NCBI GenBank assembly: GCA_015231515.1
Contig: JADGBM010000004.1
Coordinates: forward strand, 1-64,000
Origin: Desulfobulbaceae bacterium
Lineage (GTDB): Bacteria > Desulfobacterota > Desulfobulbia > Desulfobulbales > VMSU01
Direction: 5' to 3'
Length of the DNA stretch: 64,000 bases
Of this stretch, positions 1 through 8,766 are shown in pieces; the first letter of the stretch is position 1, and each line of letters starts with the position of its first letter. The notes beneath the pieces were generated by a model. The model did not search any database. It was not told the DNA's origin and saw only the letters and a program-made list of their open reading frames with translations. The position numbers and the translations under genes are program-made.

Positions 1-191
1 CCCTTTTGAAAATTCTCGATAGCATTCATGTGCCAGCCAGAAAAACTGTCGTTTCAGCCATGATTGATGAATTTAAGATACTGATCGAAGAGTATAAAAT
101 ATCAGTGTTTGCACCAGAAATGAAAACCATCTGTAAGGTTTCAGAAAAAAGATTAGTCAAGAAAATTCAAGAGATTCACGAACAGCTTTAG
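1..191 (+). CDS. hrpA: 3' end of an HrpA-like ATP-dependent RNA helicase (partial)
   Basis: The frame is open from the left edge and stops at 189-191, so only the last ~62 residues are present. A TTG at position 6 could be read as a start, but an internal position is more likely. The C-terminal pattern (E-E-Y-K-I-S-V-F-A-P-E, then V-S-x-K-R-L) resembles the end of the DUF3418 region of HrpA DEAH-box helicases, where a similar 'EELRVSLFAQ' stretch and a 'VS-KRL' stretch close the protein. No helicase motif lies inside the window, so the call rests on this tail alone. The gene converges on tsaB with a 12-bp gap and no visible terminator. Confidence 0.5.
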   Translation, partial: LLKILDSIHVPARKTVVSAMIDEFKILIEEYKISVFAPEMKTICKVSEKRLVKKIQEIHEQL

Positions 192-203
192 GAGCCGAAT
201 AAC

Positions 204-929
204 TTATTTCTTTTTTTTGTAGCATATTTCTGCATCAGAGGGGCGAACATAGCTTGGAGAGGCGGAAGCTGGGTTTAAAAAGTTGTTGGAGTGCCATTGG
301 CCAATGGCTAACATTCCAACAGCAGAAGCTCTTGGATAACAGATCTCGTGGGGGGCAAATGAAGCCATGAGTCCCAAACTATCTTGAAGTTCTGTTTTGT
401 AGAGCAGAGAACCATCGCCGACAAACAAAACCGGCTCAGAAATTGTTTGGTAAATTGAGGCTATTGGAACTGAAAGCAGTTCGCTGCATCGATCGAGTTG
501 TTGGGCAGAGCTGGTGGTATAAAATGCAGCAAAAACCTCTTTTTTCCTGGCATCAAGCATTGCACAGATAAGGCTGCTGGTCATGCCAACCTGAGCAGCT
601 AAGGCATCCAGAGTATTGATCCCAATCAATGGCTTCTGAGTGGCAAAGGCCAGCCCTTTTGCTGTAGTGAGTCCTATTCGAATACCTGTGAAACTTCCAG
701 GGCCCAGACTAATGGCGATTGCATCAACATCTTCAATCTTGAGTGAGGCATTTTCAAGTACAGTATCAATGGCGCCTAGCAGGCGCCTGGAGTGTGTGGT
801 TGGGGATGTTATTGATAGTTCTGCCAGGCAAATGTCTGGTGATACAATCGCGACACTGCCGCACATTGTTGAGTTTTCAATTGCGAGAATCAGTGGTGGT
901 TTGAGAGATGAGATGCCGTGTCGAGCCAT
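204..929 (-). CDS. tsaB: tRNA threonylcarbamoyladenosine biosynthesis protein TsaB
   Basis: TsaB is the inactive-paralogue scaffold that pairs with TsaD to make the t6A modification of ANN-decoding tRNAs in the cytoplasm. The protein has the ASKHA-type N-terminus (ILAIENSTMCGSVAI), the family hallmark SLGPGSFTGIRIGL, and K-G-L-A. I chose the ATG at 927-929 (241 aa, close to the usual ~230). The frame extends to a TTG at 1004, but that would overlap rseP by 41 bp and add an unconserved leader; neither start has a good ribosome site. It is last in the minus-strand rpsB-to-tsaB run. Identity is firm, start is not. Confidence 0.9.
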   Translation of the reverse strand: MARHGISSLKPPLILAIENSTMCGSVAIVSPDICLAELSITSPTTHSRRLLGAIDTVLENASLKIEDVDAIAISLGPGSFTGIRIGLTTAKGLAFATQKPLIGINTLDALAAQVGMTSSLICAMLDARKKEVFAAFYTTSSAQQLDRCSELLSVPIASIYQTISEPVLFVGDGSLLYKTELQDSLGLMASFAPHEICYPRASAVGMLAIGQWHSNNFLNPASASPSYVRPSDAEICYKKKK

Positions 930-963
930 GATGTACTTTAAAAGTGATCTGCTGGAGGAGTGA

Positions 964-2037
964 TCACTGTGATAAAATTCTGGCGAAATCATTGTAAAAG
1001 ACAAAAAACATCAGTGATACAAGGAGAACCAGGCCAATTTGCTGAAGTATTTCTTGTGATCGCATACTCATAGGCTTTCGGCGTAATGCCTCGACAGAGA
1101 AAAATACAAGATGACCACCATCAAGAATTGGAATAGGAAATAAGTTAATAACGCCCAAGTTTACACTCAGCACGGCCATAAACGATAAAAGATTGAGCCA
1201 TCCAGCTTCAAGTTGTTGACCTGCCATTTGAGCAATAAGAATCGGCCCGCCAATTTCAGAGGCAGGTACCACTCTTTGCACAATCTTCACAAGGCTCATA
1301 ACGGTAAGGTATATATAAAACCATGTCTGTTCTAAGCCGACCATGAAGGCTTCAGGTAGAGTTGCTTTTTCATAAGTGACGTCATCATTCTTAGTTATGC
1401 CCATCAAATAACGTGTTTCGACCGCTTCACCAAAGATATTTTTTACTTCAGACTTGTCTGGTGTACCGATTAAAACTATTGACTCACCGTTACGCTCGAC
1501 TGTGATGCGAAGTTCCCTGCCATTGCTTGATCGTATCGACTCGGATACATCCTCCCATTCAACAGTTGGGGTATCATCAATGGCTTTAATAATGTCGCCG
1601 GTCGTAAATCCGGCCTTTTGGGCCGGCGAGTCTGGAGACACCGTGCCAATTGTGGTCCCGGGAATAGGGTGAGGCATACCCATGTATGCAATGATAAAAA
1701 AGAAAATTAAAACGGCGGTCAATAAGTTAAATAAAGGTCCTGCCAGGACAACTAAAAAACGCTGTATGACGGGTTTTTCTGAGAAGGAACGTGACTTGTC
1801 ATCATCAGTAAGCTCCTCTCCGGACTGTTCTCCAAGCATTTTGACGTAACCGCCCAATGGAAAGCAACCAATCCGGTACTCGGTTTCCCCGAACTGTTTG
1901 GCAATGATTTTGGGGCCAAATCCTAATGAAAATTTTAGCACTTTAATGCCGAAGAGTTTAGCGGTAATAAAATGGCCAAACTCATGCACGAAAATAAGCA
2001 CACCTAAAACGAGTATAAAAGAAAAAACTGAGTTCAT
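964..2037 (-). CDS. rseP: RIP metalloprotease RseP (site-2 protease, M50)
   Basis: Inner-membrane intramembrane zinc protease that cleaves anti-sigma factors and leftover signal peptides. The zinc motif HEFGH is at residues 18-22 in the first membrane helix, and the third ligand LDG is at 305-307 (PIPILDGGH). Between them lie membrane helices and a PDZ domain (about residues 115-190, G-T-V-S-P-D-S-P-A-Q-K-A-G-F). At 357 aa it is shorter than E. coli RseP (~450 aa) and appears to carry one PDZ domain rather than two. It lies 14 bp downstream of dxr, the usual dxr-rseP order. Confidence 0.96.
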   Translation of the reverse strand: MNSVFSFILVLGVLIFVHEFGHFITAKLFGIKVLKFSLGFGPKIIAKQFGETEYRIGCFPLGGYVKMLGEQSGEELTDDDKSRSFSEKPVIQRFLVVLAGPLFNLLTAVLIFFFIIAYMGMPHPIPGTTIGTVSPDSPAQKAGFTTGDIIKAIDDTPTVEWEDVSESIRSSNGRELRITVERNGESIVLIGTPDKSEVKNIFGEAVETRYLMGITKNDDVTYEKATLPEAFMVGLEQTWFYIYLTVMSLVKIVQRVVPASEIGGPILIAQMAGQQLEAGWLNLLSFMAVLSVNLGVINLFPIPILDGGHLVFFSVEALRRKPMSMRSQEILQQIGLVLLVSLMFFVFYNDFARILSQ

Positions 2038-2051
2038 AGTTTATTAGAATT

Positions 2052-3281
2052 TCATGTAAGTAATGGATGATTTGATAGGTCTGGTGTTGGTATTTCCAGA
2101 CCCTGTTTTTGTCTATTGTTCATCATAAAAGCTTCTATGATTGACTCGGCTTGAATACGAGAAGAAAGATCGGCCTCGATTATGGTCGTGAGGTCGGGTG
2201 AATTTACGTTTCTTGTGCGTTGCATGGTCTCAGCAACACACAGGGCAATCTCAGGAAAACGAATCCTCTCGTTTAAAAACGCATCAACGGCAATTTCATT
2301 GGCGGCGTTGAGTACTGCAGGCATAATCCCACCGAGTTTGCAGGCTTGATAGGCTAATTTAAGGGCAGGAAATTTATTGAAGTCTGGAGCCTGAAAGGTC
2401 AAATTCTGATTAGCCAATTGTAGTCCTGGTAAATTGAGTTTAACACGTTCGGGATAGGTCAAGGCATAGGCAATGGGAATTTTCATGTCTGTCACTCCCA
2501 TTTGTGAGACAATCGAACCATCAATATATTCAACCATAGAATGGATAACACTCTGGGGATGAACAATAACCTCTATATGTTCCAGCGGCATATCGAAAAG
2601 CCACTTTGCTTCAATAACTTCGAGGCCTTTATTCATCAATGTTGCTGAGTCTATTGATATCTTACGACCCATCTCCCAGTTGGGATGATTTAAGGCATCT
2701 TGAGGCGTAACACTCCATAAATCTTTTGCTGATCTGTTAAGAAACGGGCCACCAGAGGCAGTTAATATCAGTTTTTTCACATCTTCTTTGCGGCCAGCAG
2801 ACAGAGCTTGAAAAATAGCGTTGTGCTCACTGTCGACCGGTAATAGGCGAATATTCCCATGATTAACTGCATCCATGATGAGTTGGCCAGCCATTACCAG
2901 TGTTTCTTTGTTGGCTAAAGCAATGTCTTTGCCGGCCAGAATCGCCGCAATTGTGGGAGCAAGGCCTGCGGCACCAACGATTGCCGAGACAACCATGTCG
3001 CAACCGGGCAGGGAAGCGACCTCTTCAGCGCCTTTCATACCAGAAACAATTTTACTGTGCCACTCGGGGCTAAGTGCAGATCGGAGACTAGCAGCATCCT
3101 CAGGGTCTGATACGGAGATAAGGGTGGGATGAAACGCCTGAATCTGATCTTTTAGCAGGGTTATGTTTTTACCAGCCGACAGACCAACGACACGAAATCG
3201 TGACGGGTACTGTTTAACAACCTCAAGAACATTCCTGCCGATTGACCCGGTTGAACCTAGTATCGATAAATGTTTAATCAT
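2052..3281 (-). CDS. dxr: 1-deoxy-D-xylulose 5-phosphate reductoisomerase
   Basis: Converts DXP to 2-C-methyl-D-erythritol 4-phosphate with NADPH and a divalent metal, the committed step of the MEP isoprenoid pathway. The NADPH loop GSTGSIG is at residues 9-15. The metal/substrate region shows L-P-V-D-S-E-H-N-A-I-F, then T-A-S-G-G-P-F and H-P-N-W-x-M-G-x-K-I-S-I-D-S-A-T. Length 409 aa against ~400 for the family. It sits between cdsA and rseP, close to uppS, which uses the same isoprenoid supply. Confidence 0.97.
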   Translation of the reverse strand: MIKHLSILGSTGSIGRNVLEVVKQYPSRFRVVGLSAGKNITLLKDQIQAFHPTLISVSDPEDAASLRSALSPEWHSKIVSGMKGAEEVASLPGCDMVVSAIVGAAGLAPTIAAILAGKDIALANKETLVMAGQLIMDAVNHGNIRLLPVDSEHNAIFQALSAGRKEDVKKLILTASGGPFLNRSAKDLWSVTPQDALNHPNWEMGRKISIDSATLMNKGLEVIEAKWLFDMPLEHIEVIVHPQSVIHSMVEYIDGSIVSQMGVTDMKIPIAYALTYPERVKLNLPGLQLANQNLTFQAPDFNKFPALKLAYQACKLGGIMPAVLNAANEIAVDAFLNERIRFPEIALCVAETMQRTRNVNSPDLTTIIEADLSSRIQAESIIEAFMMNNRQKQGLEIPTPDLSNHPLLT

Positions 3282-3299
3282 CGTCAGAGACTGTGGTGG

Positions 3300-4100
3300 C
3301 TAGTACATAAAGCCTAAATAGATAAGGTAGAACATAGCTGGAGCTGAGGCCAAAATAGAATCAATTCTGTCAAGTATACCACCATGCCCTGGCAGAATCG
3401 AGCCTGAGTCTTTAGTGTTATTGGATCGTTTTATAATTGATTCGGCTAGATCGCCGCAAACGCCAATGAGGGTAATAACAAGGGTAAGAAGCACAATTTT
3501 TAAAGTGGTCTGGTTTTCTAAAAATAATACCCTGTAAATTAAAGCAAAAAAAACACTACAGGCCAGGCCACCCACAAGCCCTTCAATGGTTTTGCCCGGG
3601 CTTATTGCGGGACAAAGTTTATGTCTGCCAAAATTAGATCCTGTGTAGTAGGCACCTGTATCGGAGGCAATTGTTATCGTGGTTAAAAGGCCAAGCCAAT
3701 AAAAACCATCTTCTAAAGTTATCAAAAGCGGGATGTAGGATGCACAAAGACCTATGAAAAGAAGACCAGTAGAGCTTTTCAGTATGAAAAGATCTTTAGG
3801 GGAATCGCCTCGATTTGGCAAAAAGAAAGCTATCACTACGAAAATAAGTGATGCAAATAGTAGCGCTGGCAGCAAATAGTCTGCTGAAGACTGATAAACG
3901 GACAGAAGAGGTAAGCTACTGATTAAGGCGATTGTTGTTCGAGTGGATACAGAGTACTGGGGCAAGCAGATTTTAAAATACTCAAATAGACCGATCACTC
4001 CAATACCATATACAAAAATCCATAGCAGCGTATAGGATTGAAGAATGAGAGTGCTCCCCCAGATTAGGGCGGCAACAAGACCTGTAAGTAGTCTGTTCAT
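3300..4100 (-). CDS. cdsA: Phosphatidate cytidylyltransferase
   Basis: Integral inner-membrane enzyme making CDP-diacylglycerol from phosphatidic acid and CTP, the branch point for phospholipid synthesis. It has about eight hydrophobic segments and the family signature near the C-terminus: D-S-G-S-I-L-P-G-H-G-G-I-L-D-R-I-D-S. The S-D-T-G-A-Y box and the K-T-I-E-G box are also present. The length of 266 aa is normal. It lies 25 bp after uppS and 18 bp before dxr. Confidence 0.96.
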   Translation of the reverse strand: MNRLLTGLVAALIWGSTLILQSYTLLWIFVYGIGVIGLFEYFKICLPQYSVSTRTTIALISSLPLLSVYQSSADYLLPALLFASLIFVVIAFFLPNRGDSPKDLFILKSSTGLLFIGLCASYIPLLITLEDGFYWLGLLTTITIASDTGAYYTGSNFGRHKLCPAISPGKTIEGLVGGLACSVFFALIYRVLFLENQTTLKIVLLTLVITLIGVCGDLAESIIKRSNNTKDSGSILPGHGGILDRIDSILASAPAMFYLIYLGFMY

Positions 4101-4125
4101 TTTTTAGTTTATTGCGTGCTGTGGA

Positions 4126-4881
4126 TTACGAATATTTTGCTTTGATAACTTGATCACCAGTGCGACCAAAACGTCTTTGTCTACTTTGAAAATTATAGAT
4201 AGCTTCTATCAGATTCTCTTTTCTGAAATCAGGCCAATGTGTGTCTGTGATATAGATTTCAGAGTAAGAAGCCTGCCACAGAAGAAAATTACTGAGACGC
4301 GACTCACCGCCAGTCCGAATTATAAGGTCAGGGTCAGGAAGGCCATGTGTGCCTAAATGATCGTTGATCGTAGTTTCGCTGATGTCATGCAGGTCAAGTT
4401 CACCGGCAAGACATTTTTGGCAGATATCTTTAACAGCCACCGTAATTTCGTTTCTACTACCGTAACTCAGAGCAAGATTAAGAACAAGGCCACTATTCTC
4501 AGAAGTTTTATTTATAGTATCTTTAAGTACTTTTAGTACATCCTTAGGCAATTTTTCAATTTGGCCAATAGTTTGAAGTTTAATGTTATTGTCGATTAAG
4601 TTGTTGATCTCTTTTTTCAGGTACGACTTTAACAGTGACATTAACGCTTTAACTTCAAGTGCTGGTCTATTCCAGTTTTCGGTTGAAAAGGCATAAAGGG
4701 TAAGTACTTCAATACCGAGTTCGCGAGATGACTTTACGATGTTTTGAACAGATTCGACACCTATTTTGTGTCCAACTGTTCTTAATAAACTTCTTTTTTG
4801 AGCCCAACGGCCATTGCCATCCATGATAATGGCGATGTGCTTTGGAAGGGTGCTGATTTCGAGGTCAGATTGGTCTGGCAT
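4126..4881 (-). CDS. uppS: Isoprenyl transferase (undecaprenyl diphosphate synthase)
   Basis: Cytoplasmic cis-prenyltransferase that extends farnesyl diphosphate with IPP to the C55 lipid carrier for peptidoglycan and O-antigen. The signature MDGNGRWA is at residues 20-27, with the Mg-binding Asp21. Further conserved blocks are T-L-Y-A-F-S-T-E-N-W-x-R-P and the C-terminal D-P-D-L-I-I-R-T-G-G-E-x-R-L-S-N-F-L-L-W. The length of 251 aa is typical. It follows frr after about 107 bp and precedes cdsA, the standard bacterial order. Confidence 0.97.
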   Translation of the reverse strand: MPDQSDLEISTLPKHIAIIMDGNGRWAQKRSLLRTVGHKIGVESVQNIVKSSRELGIEVLTLYAFSTENWNRPALEVKALMSLLKSYLKKEINNLIDNNIKLQTIGQIEKLPKDVLKVLKDTINKTSENSGLVLNLALSYGSRNEITVAVKDICQKCLAGELDLHDISETTINDHLGTHGLPDPDLIIRTGGESRLSNFLLWQASYSEIYITDTHWPDFRKENLIEAIYNFQSRQRRFGRTGDQVIKAKYS

Positions 4882-4988
4882 AATGCCTTAATTTGAAAGA
4901 GTCGTAATATGTGAATTTGGAAAGATAGTTTCCGATTTTCCTGTTACAGAAGAAAAAACTGTCTGCTCTTGAACTAAGGCAGTGGTGG

Positions 4989-5543
4989 CTAAACAGCCAT
5001 AACTTCAGTCTCTTTGTCAGCCATTATTGCGTCGATCTGTTTTATGTAGTTATCAGTTTCTTTTTGAGCACTCTCTTGTAATGAGAAAAGTTCGTCTTCG
5101 GAAATTTCTTTGTCTTTTTTCTGCTTTTTCAAAATGTCAATAGCATCGCGTCGATGGTTACGGATAGCAACGCGGAAATCTTCGCTTGTCTTTTTTACCT
5201 GCTTCACAAGAGTTTTACGTCGATCTTCTGTGAGTTGAGGAATTGATATACGTATTACTTTGCCGTCGTTAGCTGGTGTTAAGCCTAAGTTTGCTTTTTG
5301 GATCTCTTTCTCGATGGGACCAATTAGCTGAGTATCCCAGGGTTGGATCATAATGAGGCGATTTTCCGGAATAGTAAGTGTCGCAACTTGATTTAAAGGC
5401 ATTTTGGAGCCATAAGAGTCAACTTTAATTCCATCAAAAAGTGATAGAGAGGCGCGACCAGTTCGTATTTTTGAGAGATCGCGGCGATATGCATCAATGC
5501 TGCCTTCCATCTTATCGCTCATTTTTGATATTATATCGCTCAT
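4989..5543 (-). CDS. frr: Ribosome recycling factor
   Basis: Splits post-termination ribosomes together with EF-G. The 184-aa length matches the family (185 in E. coli). Conserved stretches include the R-T-G-R-A-S region, P-L-N-Q-V-A-T-L-T-I-P-E and the P-x-L-T-E-D-R-R-K block. Its ATG overlaps the pyrH stop in an ATGA arrangement, which points to translational coupling. Confidence 0.98.
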   Translation of the reverse strand: MSDIISKMSDKMEGSIDAYRRDLSKIRTGRASLSLFDGIKVDSYGSKMPLNQVATLTIPENRLIMIQPWDTQLIGPIEKEIQKANLGLTPANDGKVIRISIPQLTEDRRKTLVKQVKKTSEDFRVAIRNHRRDAIDILKKQKKDKEISEDELFSLQESAQKETDNYIKQIDAIMADKETEVMAV

Positions 5544-6262
5544 GTTTTGTCTCCATTGATAATCGTGCCTATTTTTTTACCGCATACCGCATTGGTAATA
5601 TTGCCCGGGGTATTCATGTTAAAAACCATAATTTGTATGTTGTTATCCATTGCTAACGATATGGCTGTTGAATCCATCACTTTGAGTCGTTTACTCAGGA
5701 CTTCGGCATAAGTAAGTTGGTCATACCGTACGGCATTTGGATCTTTTAGTGGATCTCGATCGTAAACGCCATCGACTCTTGTTGCTTTACATACTACCTG
5801 AGCGTTAATCTCCAGGCCGCGCAGGACTGCTGCAGTGTCGGTAGTAAAGTAGGGGTTGCCACTTCCGGCGCCAAAAATCACAACACGATTTTTGTTGAGA
5901 TGGTGCTCGGCCTGGTGGCGTGAATATGATTCACAAACAAGGGGCATCGGTATGCTTGATAAAACTCTGGTTTCGACACCAGCGGCAGTAAAGGCATTTT
6001 CAAGTGCTAAGGCATTCATAACAGTTGCGAGCATTCCCATGTTATCTGCTGAAACACGGTTCATGCCTTTCGACGCCCCTGAAACGCCACGGAAGATATT
6101 GCCAGCACCTATAACCACACCAACTTGAACGCCTGTATCAACAAGACTCTTCAATTCGCCGGCAACGTATTCTAATGTTTTATCACATATACCGTAATCA
6201 GCTTCTCCCATTAAGGCTTCACCGCTTAACTTAAGTAATATCCGATTATAGTGTGATTTCAT
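5540..6262 (-). CDS. pyrH: UMP kinase
   Basis: Phosphorylates UMP to UDP in pyrimidine synthesis; cytoplasmic hexamer of the amino-acid-kinase fold. Conserved features are R-I-L-L-K-L-S-G-E-A-L at the N-terminus, G-A-G-N-I-F-R-G and D-N-M-G-M-L-A-T-V-M-N-A-L. I chose the ATG at 6260-6262 (240 aa) because a GGAG lies a few bases upstream and the family begins here; the open frame reaches back to 6313 with an unconserved leader. The stop overlaps the frr start by 4 nt. A strong terminator separates it from tsf. Confidence 0.97.
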   Translation of the reverse strand: MKSHYNRILLKLSGEALMGEADYGICDKTLEYVAGELKSLVDTGVQVGVVIGAGNIFRGVSGASKGMNRVSADNMGMLATVMNALALENAFTAAGVETRVLSSIPMPLVCESYSRHQAEHHLNKNRVVIFGAGSGNPYFTTDTAAVLRGLEINAQVVCKATRVDGVYDRDPLKDPNAVRYDQLTYAEVLSKRLKVMDSTAISLAMDNNIQIMVFNMNTPGNITNAVCGKKIGTIINGDKT

Positions 6263-6300
6263 CAGAATCTCCGAATCTTCAAGATTAAAAAAAAGCGGCA

Positions 6301-6358
6301 AAAAAAGAAGCAAATCCGGTTTTAATAGTGGTTTATTCAGCCACTATTAAAACCGGAT
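6301..6358 (-). terminator. Rho-independent terminator after rpsB-tsf
   Basis: A perfect 18-bp stem (6314-6331 against 6341-6358, ATCCGGTTTTAATAGTGG and its complement) has a 9-nt loop. On the minus strand T-rich runs follow it (6301-6313 and beyond). It ends the rpsB-tsf transcript just before pyrH; part of the T-rich tail overlaps the unused upstream extension of the pyrH frame. Confidence 0.88.
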
Positions 6359-6368
6359 GGAAGGGGAG

Positions 6369-6965
6369 TTACTCTTGGCCAACCTGAAGACGAACATATT
6401 TTTTGATGGAAATGTTCTCGCCCATTTTTGCAATCAGTTCATTAAGCTTGTCATGAATAGTAAGGTCAGGATCTTTTACAAATTTCTGCTCAAGCAAACA
6501 GCTTTCAGCAAAAAATTTATCGAGTTTACCCGCTATAATTTTTTCAAGAATATTTTCAGGTTTTCCTGAATCAAGTGCCTGTTGTCTGTATATGTCTCTT
6601 TCTCGTTCCAGAAGTTCGGCAGGAACATCGTCGCGACTCATTGAAACTGGATTAGTTGCAGCTATTTGCATAGCAACATCTTTTGCAAAGTTAATAAAGT
6701 CATCAGTTTTGGCAACAAAATCAGTTTCACAGCCGAGTTCGACCATAACGCCCAGTTTACTGCCGCCGTGAATATAGGTTTCAATAACACCTTCACTCGT
6801 TGCTCGGCCAGCTCTTTTTGCTGCAACAGCCAGACCTTTTTGGCGAAGGAAATCAATTGATTTTTCCATGTCACCATTGTTTTCCTGAAGGGCTTTTTTG
6901 CAGTCCATCATGCCTGCATTAGTTTTGTCGCGAAGTTCTTTTACCATTTTACTTGTGATAGTCAC
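6369..6965 (-). CDS. tsf: Translation elongation factor Ts (short form)
   Basis: Nucleotide exchange factor for EF-Tu. The N-terminal UBA-like domain (V-K-E-L-R-D-K-T-N-A-G-M-M-D-C-K-K-A-L) is at residues 8-26 and the contact motif TDFVA is at 81-85. At 198 aa it is the compact bacterial type, lacking much of the second core subdomain and coiled coil of the 283-aa E. coli protein; such short forms are common outside the gammaproteobacteria. It follows rpsB after an 84-bp gap and is closed by the 18-bp-stem terminator. Confidence 0.97.
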   Translation of the reverse strand: MTITSKMVKELRDKTNAGMMDCKKALQENNGDMEKSIDFLRQKGLAVAAKRAGRATSEGVIETYIHGGSKLGVMVELGCETDFVAKTDDFINFAKDVAMQIAATNPVSMSRDDVPAELLERERDIYRQQALDSGKPENILEKIIAGKLDKFFAESCLLEQKFVKDPDLTIHDKLNELIAKMGENISIKKYVRLQVGQE

Positions 6966-7049
6966 AATTATACCTCGTAAATAATATGCTTTATAATGTT
7001 AACACTCTGAAGTTAAACCCTTAATGAAACAGAATAGAAAATAGCGCAA

Positions 7050-7844
7050 CTATTCAGCTGAAGATGCTTGGGCCTGCTCAGCTGCGTTTGCAGCAGCAAT
7101 TGCTTCAGCCGCTGCCGCTGCAACGAGTTCTTGTTCTGTTACTTCAGGAGTTTCATCAACTCGATTGTTTTTGCCTTCAATAGCCGCATCTGCAATCTTG
7201 GAAACAATAAGTTTAACAGAACGTAGCGCGTCATCGTTACCGGGAATAAGGAAATCAATCCCGTCAGGACTACAGTTCGTATCTGTTAAGGCAATGACCG
7301 GAATGCCAAGTCGGTTGGCTTCATTAATCGCAATGTTTTCTCGCTTAGGATCGATAATGAATATTGCTGAAGGCAAACTCTTCATGTTTTTTATGCCGCC
7401 AAGAGTCTTTTCAAGTTTAACAAGCTCTTTTTCCATGTGTAAGGCTTCTTTCTTCTTATACTGATTGATGGTGCCGTCCTCACGCATAGCTTCGATGCTT
7501 TTCATACGATCAACACTTTTCTTGATGGTTTGAAAATTTGTAAGCATACCACCCAACCATCTGTGGTTGACAAAGAACATGCCGCATCGCATGGCTTCTT
7601 CTTTGATTATTTCCTGAGCTTGCTGTTTTGTGCCTACAAACAAAATGTTGCCGCCTTTGGCCACAGTTTTGTAAATGTAGTCATGAGCAGCGTTATACAT
7701 TGGTAATGTTTTGTCGAGATTAATGATGTAGATTTTGTTTCGTGCCCCAAAAATGTAGGGTTTCATTTTTGGGTTCCAGCGTTTGGTCTGGTGACCAAAA
7801 TGTAATCCAGCGACGAGCATCTCTTTCATTGTAATGTTGGACAT
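7050..7844 (-). CDS. rpsB: 30S ribosomal protein S2
   Basis: Ribosomal small-subunit protein. The family start [27 protein letters not shown] is unmistakable. I chose the ATG at 7842-7844 (264 aa) because AGGAG lies 7-8 nt upstream; the frame runs on to 7880 without conservation. The C-terminus carries a low-complexity Ala/Glu-rich tail (about residues 230-264) beyond the conserved core. First gene of the minus-strand rpsB-tsf unit. Confidence 0.98.
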   Translation of the reverse strand: MSNITMKEMLVAGLHFGHQTKRWNPKMKPYIFGARNKIYIINLDKTLPMYNAAHDYIYKTVAKGGNILFVGTKQQAQEIIKEEAMRCGMFFVNHRWLGGMLTNFQTIKKSVDRMKSIEAMREDGTINQYKKKEALHMEKELVKLEKTLGGIKNMKSLPSAIFIIDPKRENIAINEANRLGIPVIALTDTNCSPDGIDFLIPGNDDALRSVKLIVSKIADAAIEGKNNRVDETPEVTEQELVAAAAAEAIAAANAAEQAQASSAE

Positions 7845-8064
7845 GTGATTCTCCTTTTGAGTTTTTGGTTTATCCTCCATCCCCGGCTAAAATTCATAGC
7901 TACCAACCCTGTTATGAGGGCACCAAAGGCGTCTTGTGGGATGTGTGTAATTTGAAACACGTTCTTTTACCACTTGTGGCAATCTTTTTCAAGATTGAAT
8001 TTACTTCATTTGTAGTAGCTGGTACTCTTTTTTTATCATTTATAATTTTGCAGGAGGTTACTGG

Positions 8065-8646
8065 ATGGGGCGTTTCGGAGTATTTTTAGATCGTGATGGT
8101 ACAATTAACGAACAGATGGGCTATATCAACCATATTAGTCGTTTTATTCTTCTTGATGGTGTTGCCGAGGCTATTGCCAGATTAAATAGTCTCGACATAC
8201 CTGTTTTTGTAGTGACAAATCAGTCTGGACTGGCAAGAGGCTATTTCCCTGCCAGTCTGCTCGATCAGGTGCATGATACAATGAAACTAATGCTGGATAA
8301 AGCTGGTGCACAAGTGGATGGCATATATGTTTGCCCGCATCACCCAGAGGCAAAAGAGGAACAGTATCGGTTAAAATGCGATTGCCGGAAGCCAAGCCCA
8401 GGACTTCTCAATCAGGCCGCCCAAGAACATGGTATTGATCTGCACAACTCGTATGTGATTGGTGATAGATGGTCTGACTTGAAAGCAGCAGCTACGGTTG
8501 GGGCGAAGGGGATATTCGTTCTGACTGGGTACGGCAAAGGTGATTATGAATATATTGGGCCTGGCCAAGTTATTAAACCTGATTATGTTGCTGAAAATTT
8601 ATCTTCTGCCGTTGATTGGATACTTTTACGTGAAAACATCAAGTAA
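8065..8646 (+). CDS. gmhB: D-glycero-D-manno-heptose 1,7-bisphosphate 7-phosphatase
   Basis: HAD-family phosphatase of the ADP-heptose pathway for LPS inner core. The nucleophile motif DRDGT is at residues 9-13. The zinc-binding insert that defines GmhB is present (C90-P-H92, then C105-D-C107-R-K-P), and the last HAD motif GDRWSD is at 133-138. The start follows a strong AGGAGG-like site (8052-8057). Length 193 aa, normal. It is divergent from rpsB across a 220-bp spacer in which I see no confident promoter. Confidence 0.93.
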   Translation: MGRFGVFLDRDGTINEQMGYINHISRFILLDGVAEAIARLNSLDIPVFVVTNQSGLARGYFPASLLDQVHDTMKLMLDKAGAQVDGIYVCPHHPEAKEEQYRLKCDCRKPSPGLLNQAAQEHGIDLHNSYVIGDRWSDLKAAATVGAKGIFVLTGYGKGDYEYIGPGQVIKPDYVAENLSSAVDWILLRENIK

Positions 8647-8671
8647 AGTCGAAATATAAGAAAAATAGTAG

Positions 8672-8748
8672 TTGTAATTAGATGTAATTCATTGATAGAA
8701 TTTACTGACAAAATAATAAGTTACGGCTAAGCTGTAATTCTAATTACT
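8672..8748. promoter_or_regulatory. Cluster of TGTAATT boxes upstream of the SPOR/propeller gene
   Basis: The spacer holds TTGTAATT (8672-8679), ATGTAATT (8683-8690) and CTGTAATT-CT-AATTACTG (8732-8749). The last pair is the everted version of the perfect palindrome at 12844-12861 upstream of the cytochrome at 13089. These look like binding sites of one regulator, plausibly the sigma-54 activator encoded at 11442. A weak -24/-12 candidate (GG-N10-GC, 8749-8762) overlaps the right end. Inferred from motif recurrence only. Confidence 0.45.
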
Positions 8749-8766
8749 GGATAATTTAACGCAAAT

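Noticed and set aside
7865..8089. Plus-strand 74-codon frame between rpsB and gmhB
   Set aside because: No family likeness and no ribosome site; it overlaps the rpsB start and runs into the gmhB start. Treated as spacer.
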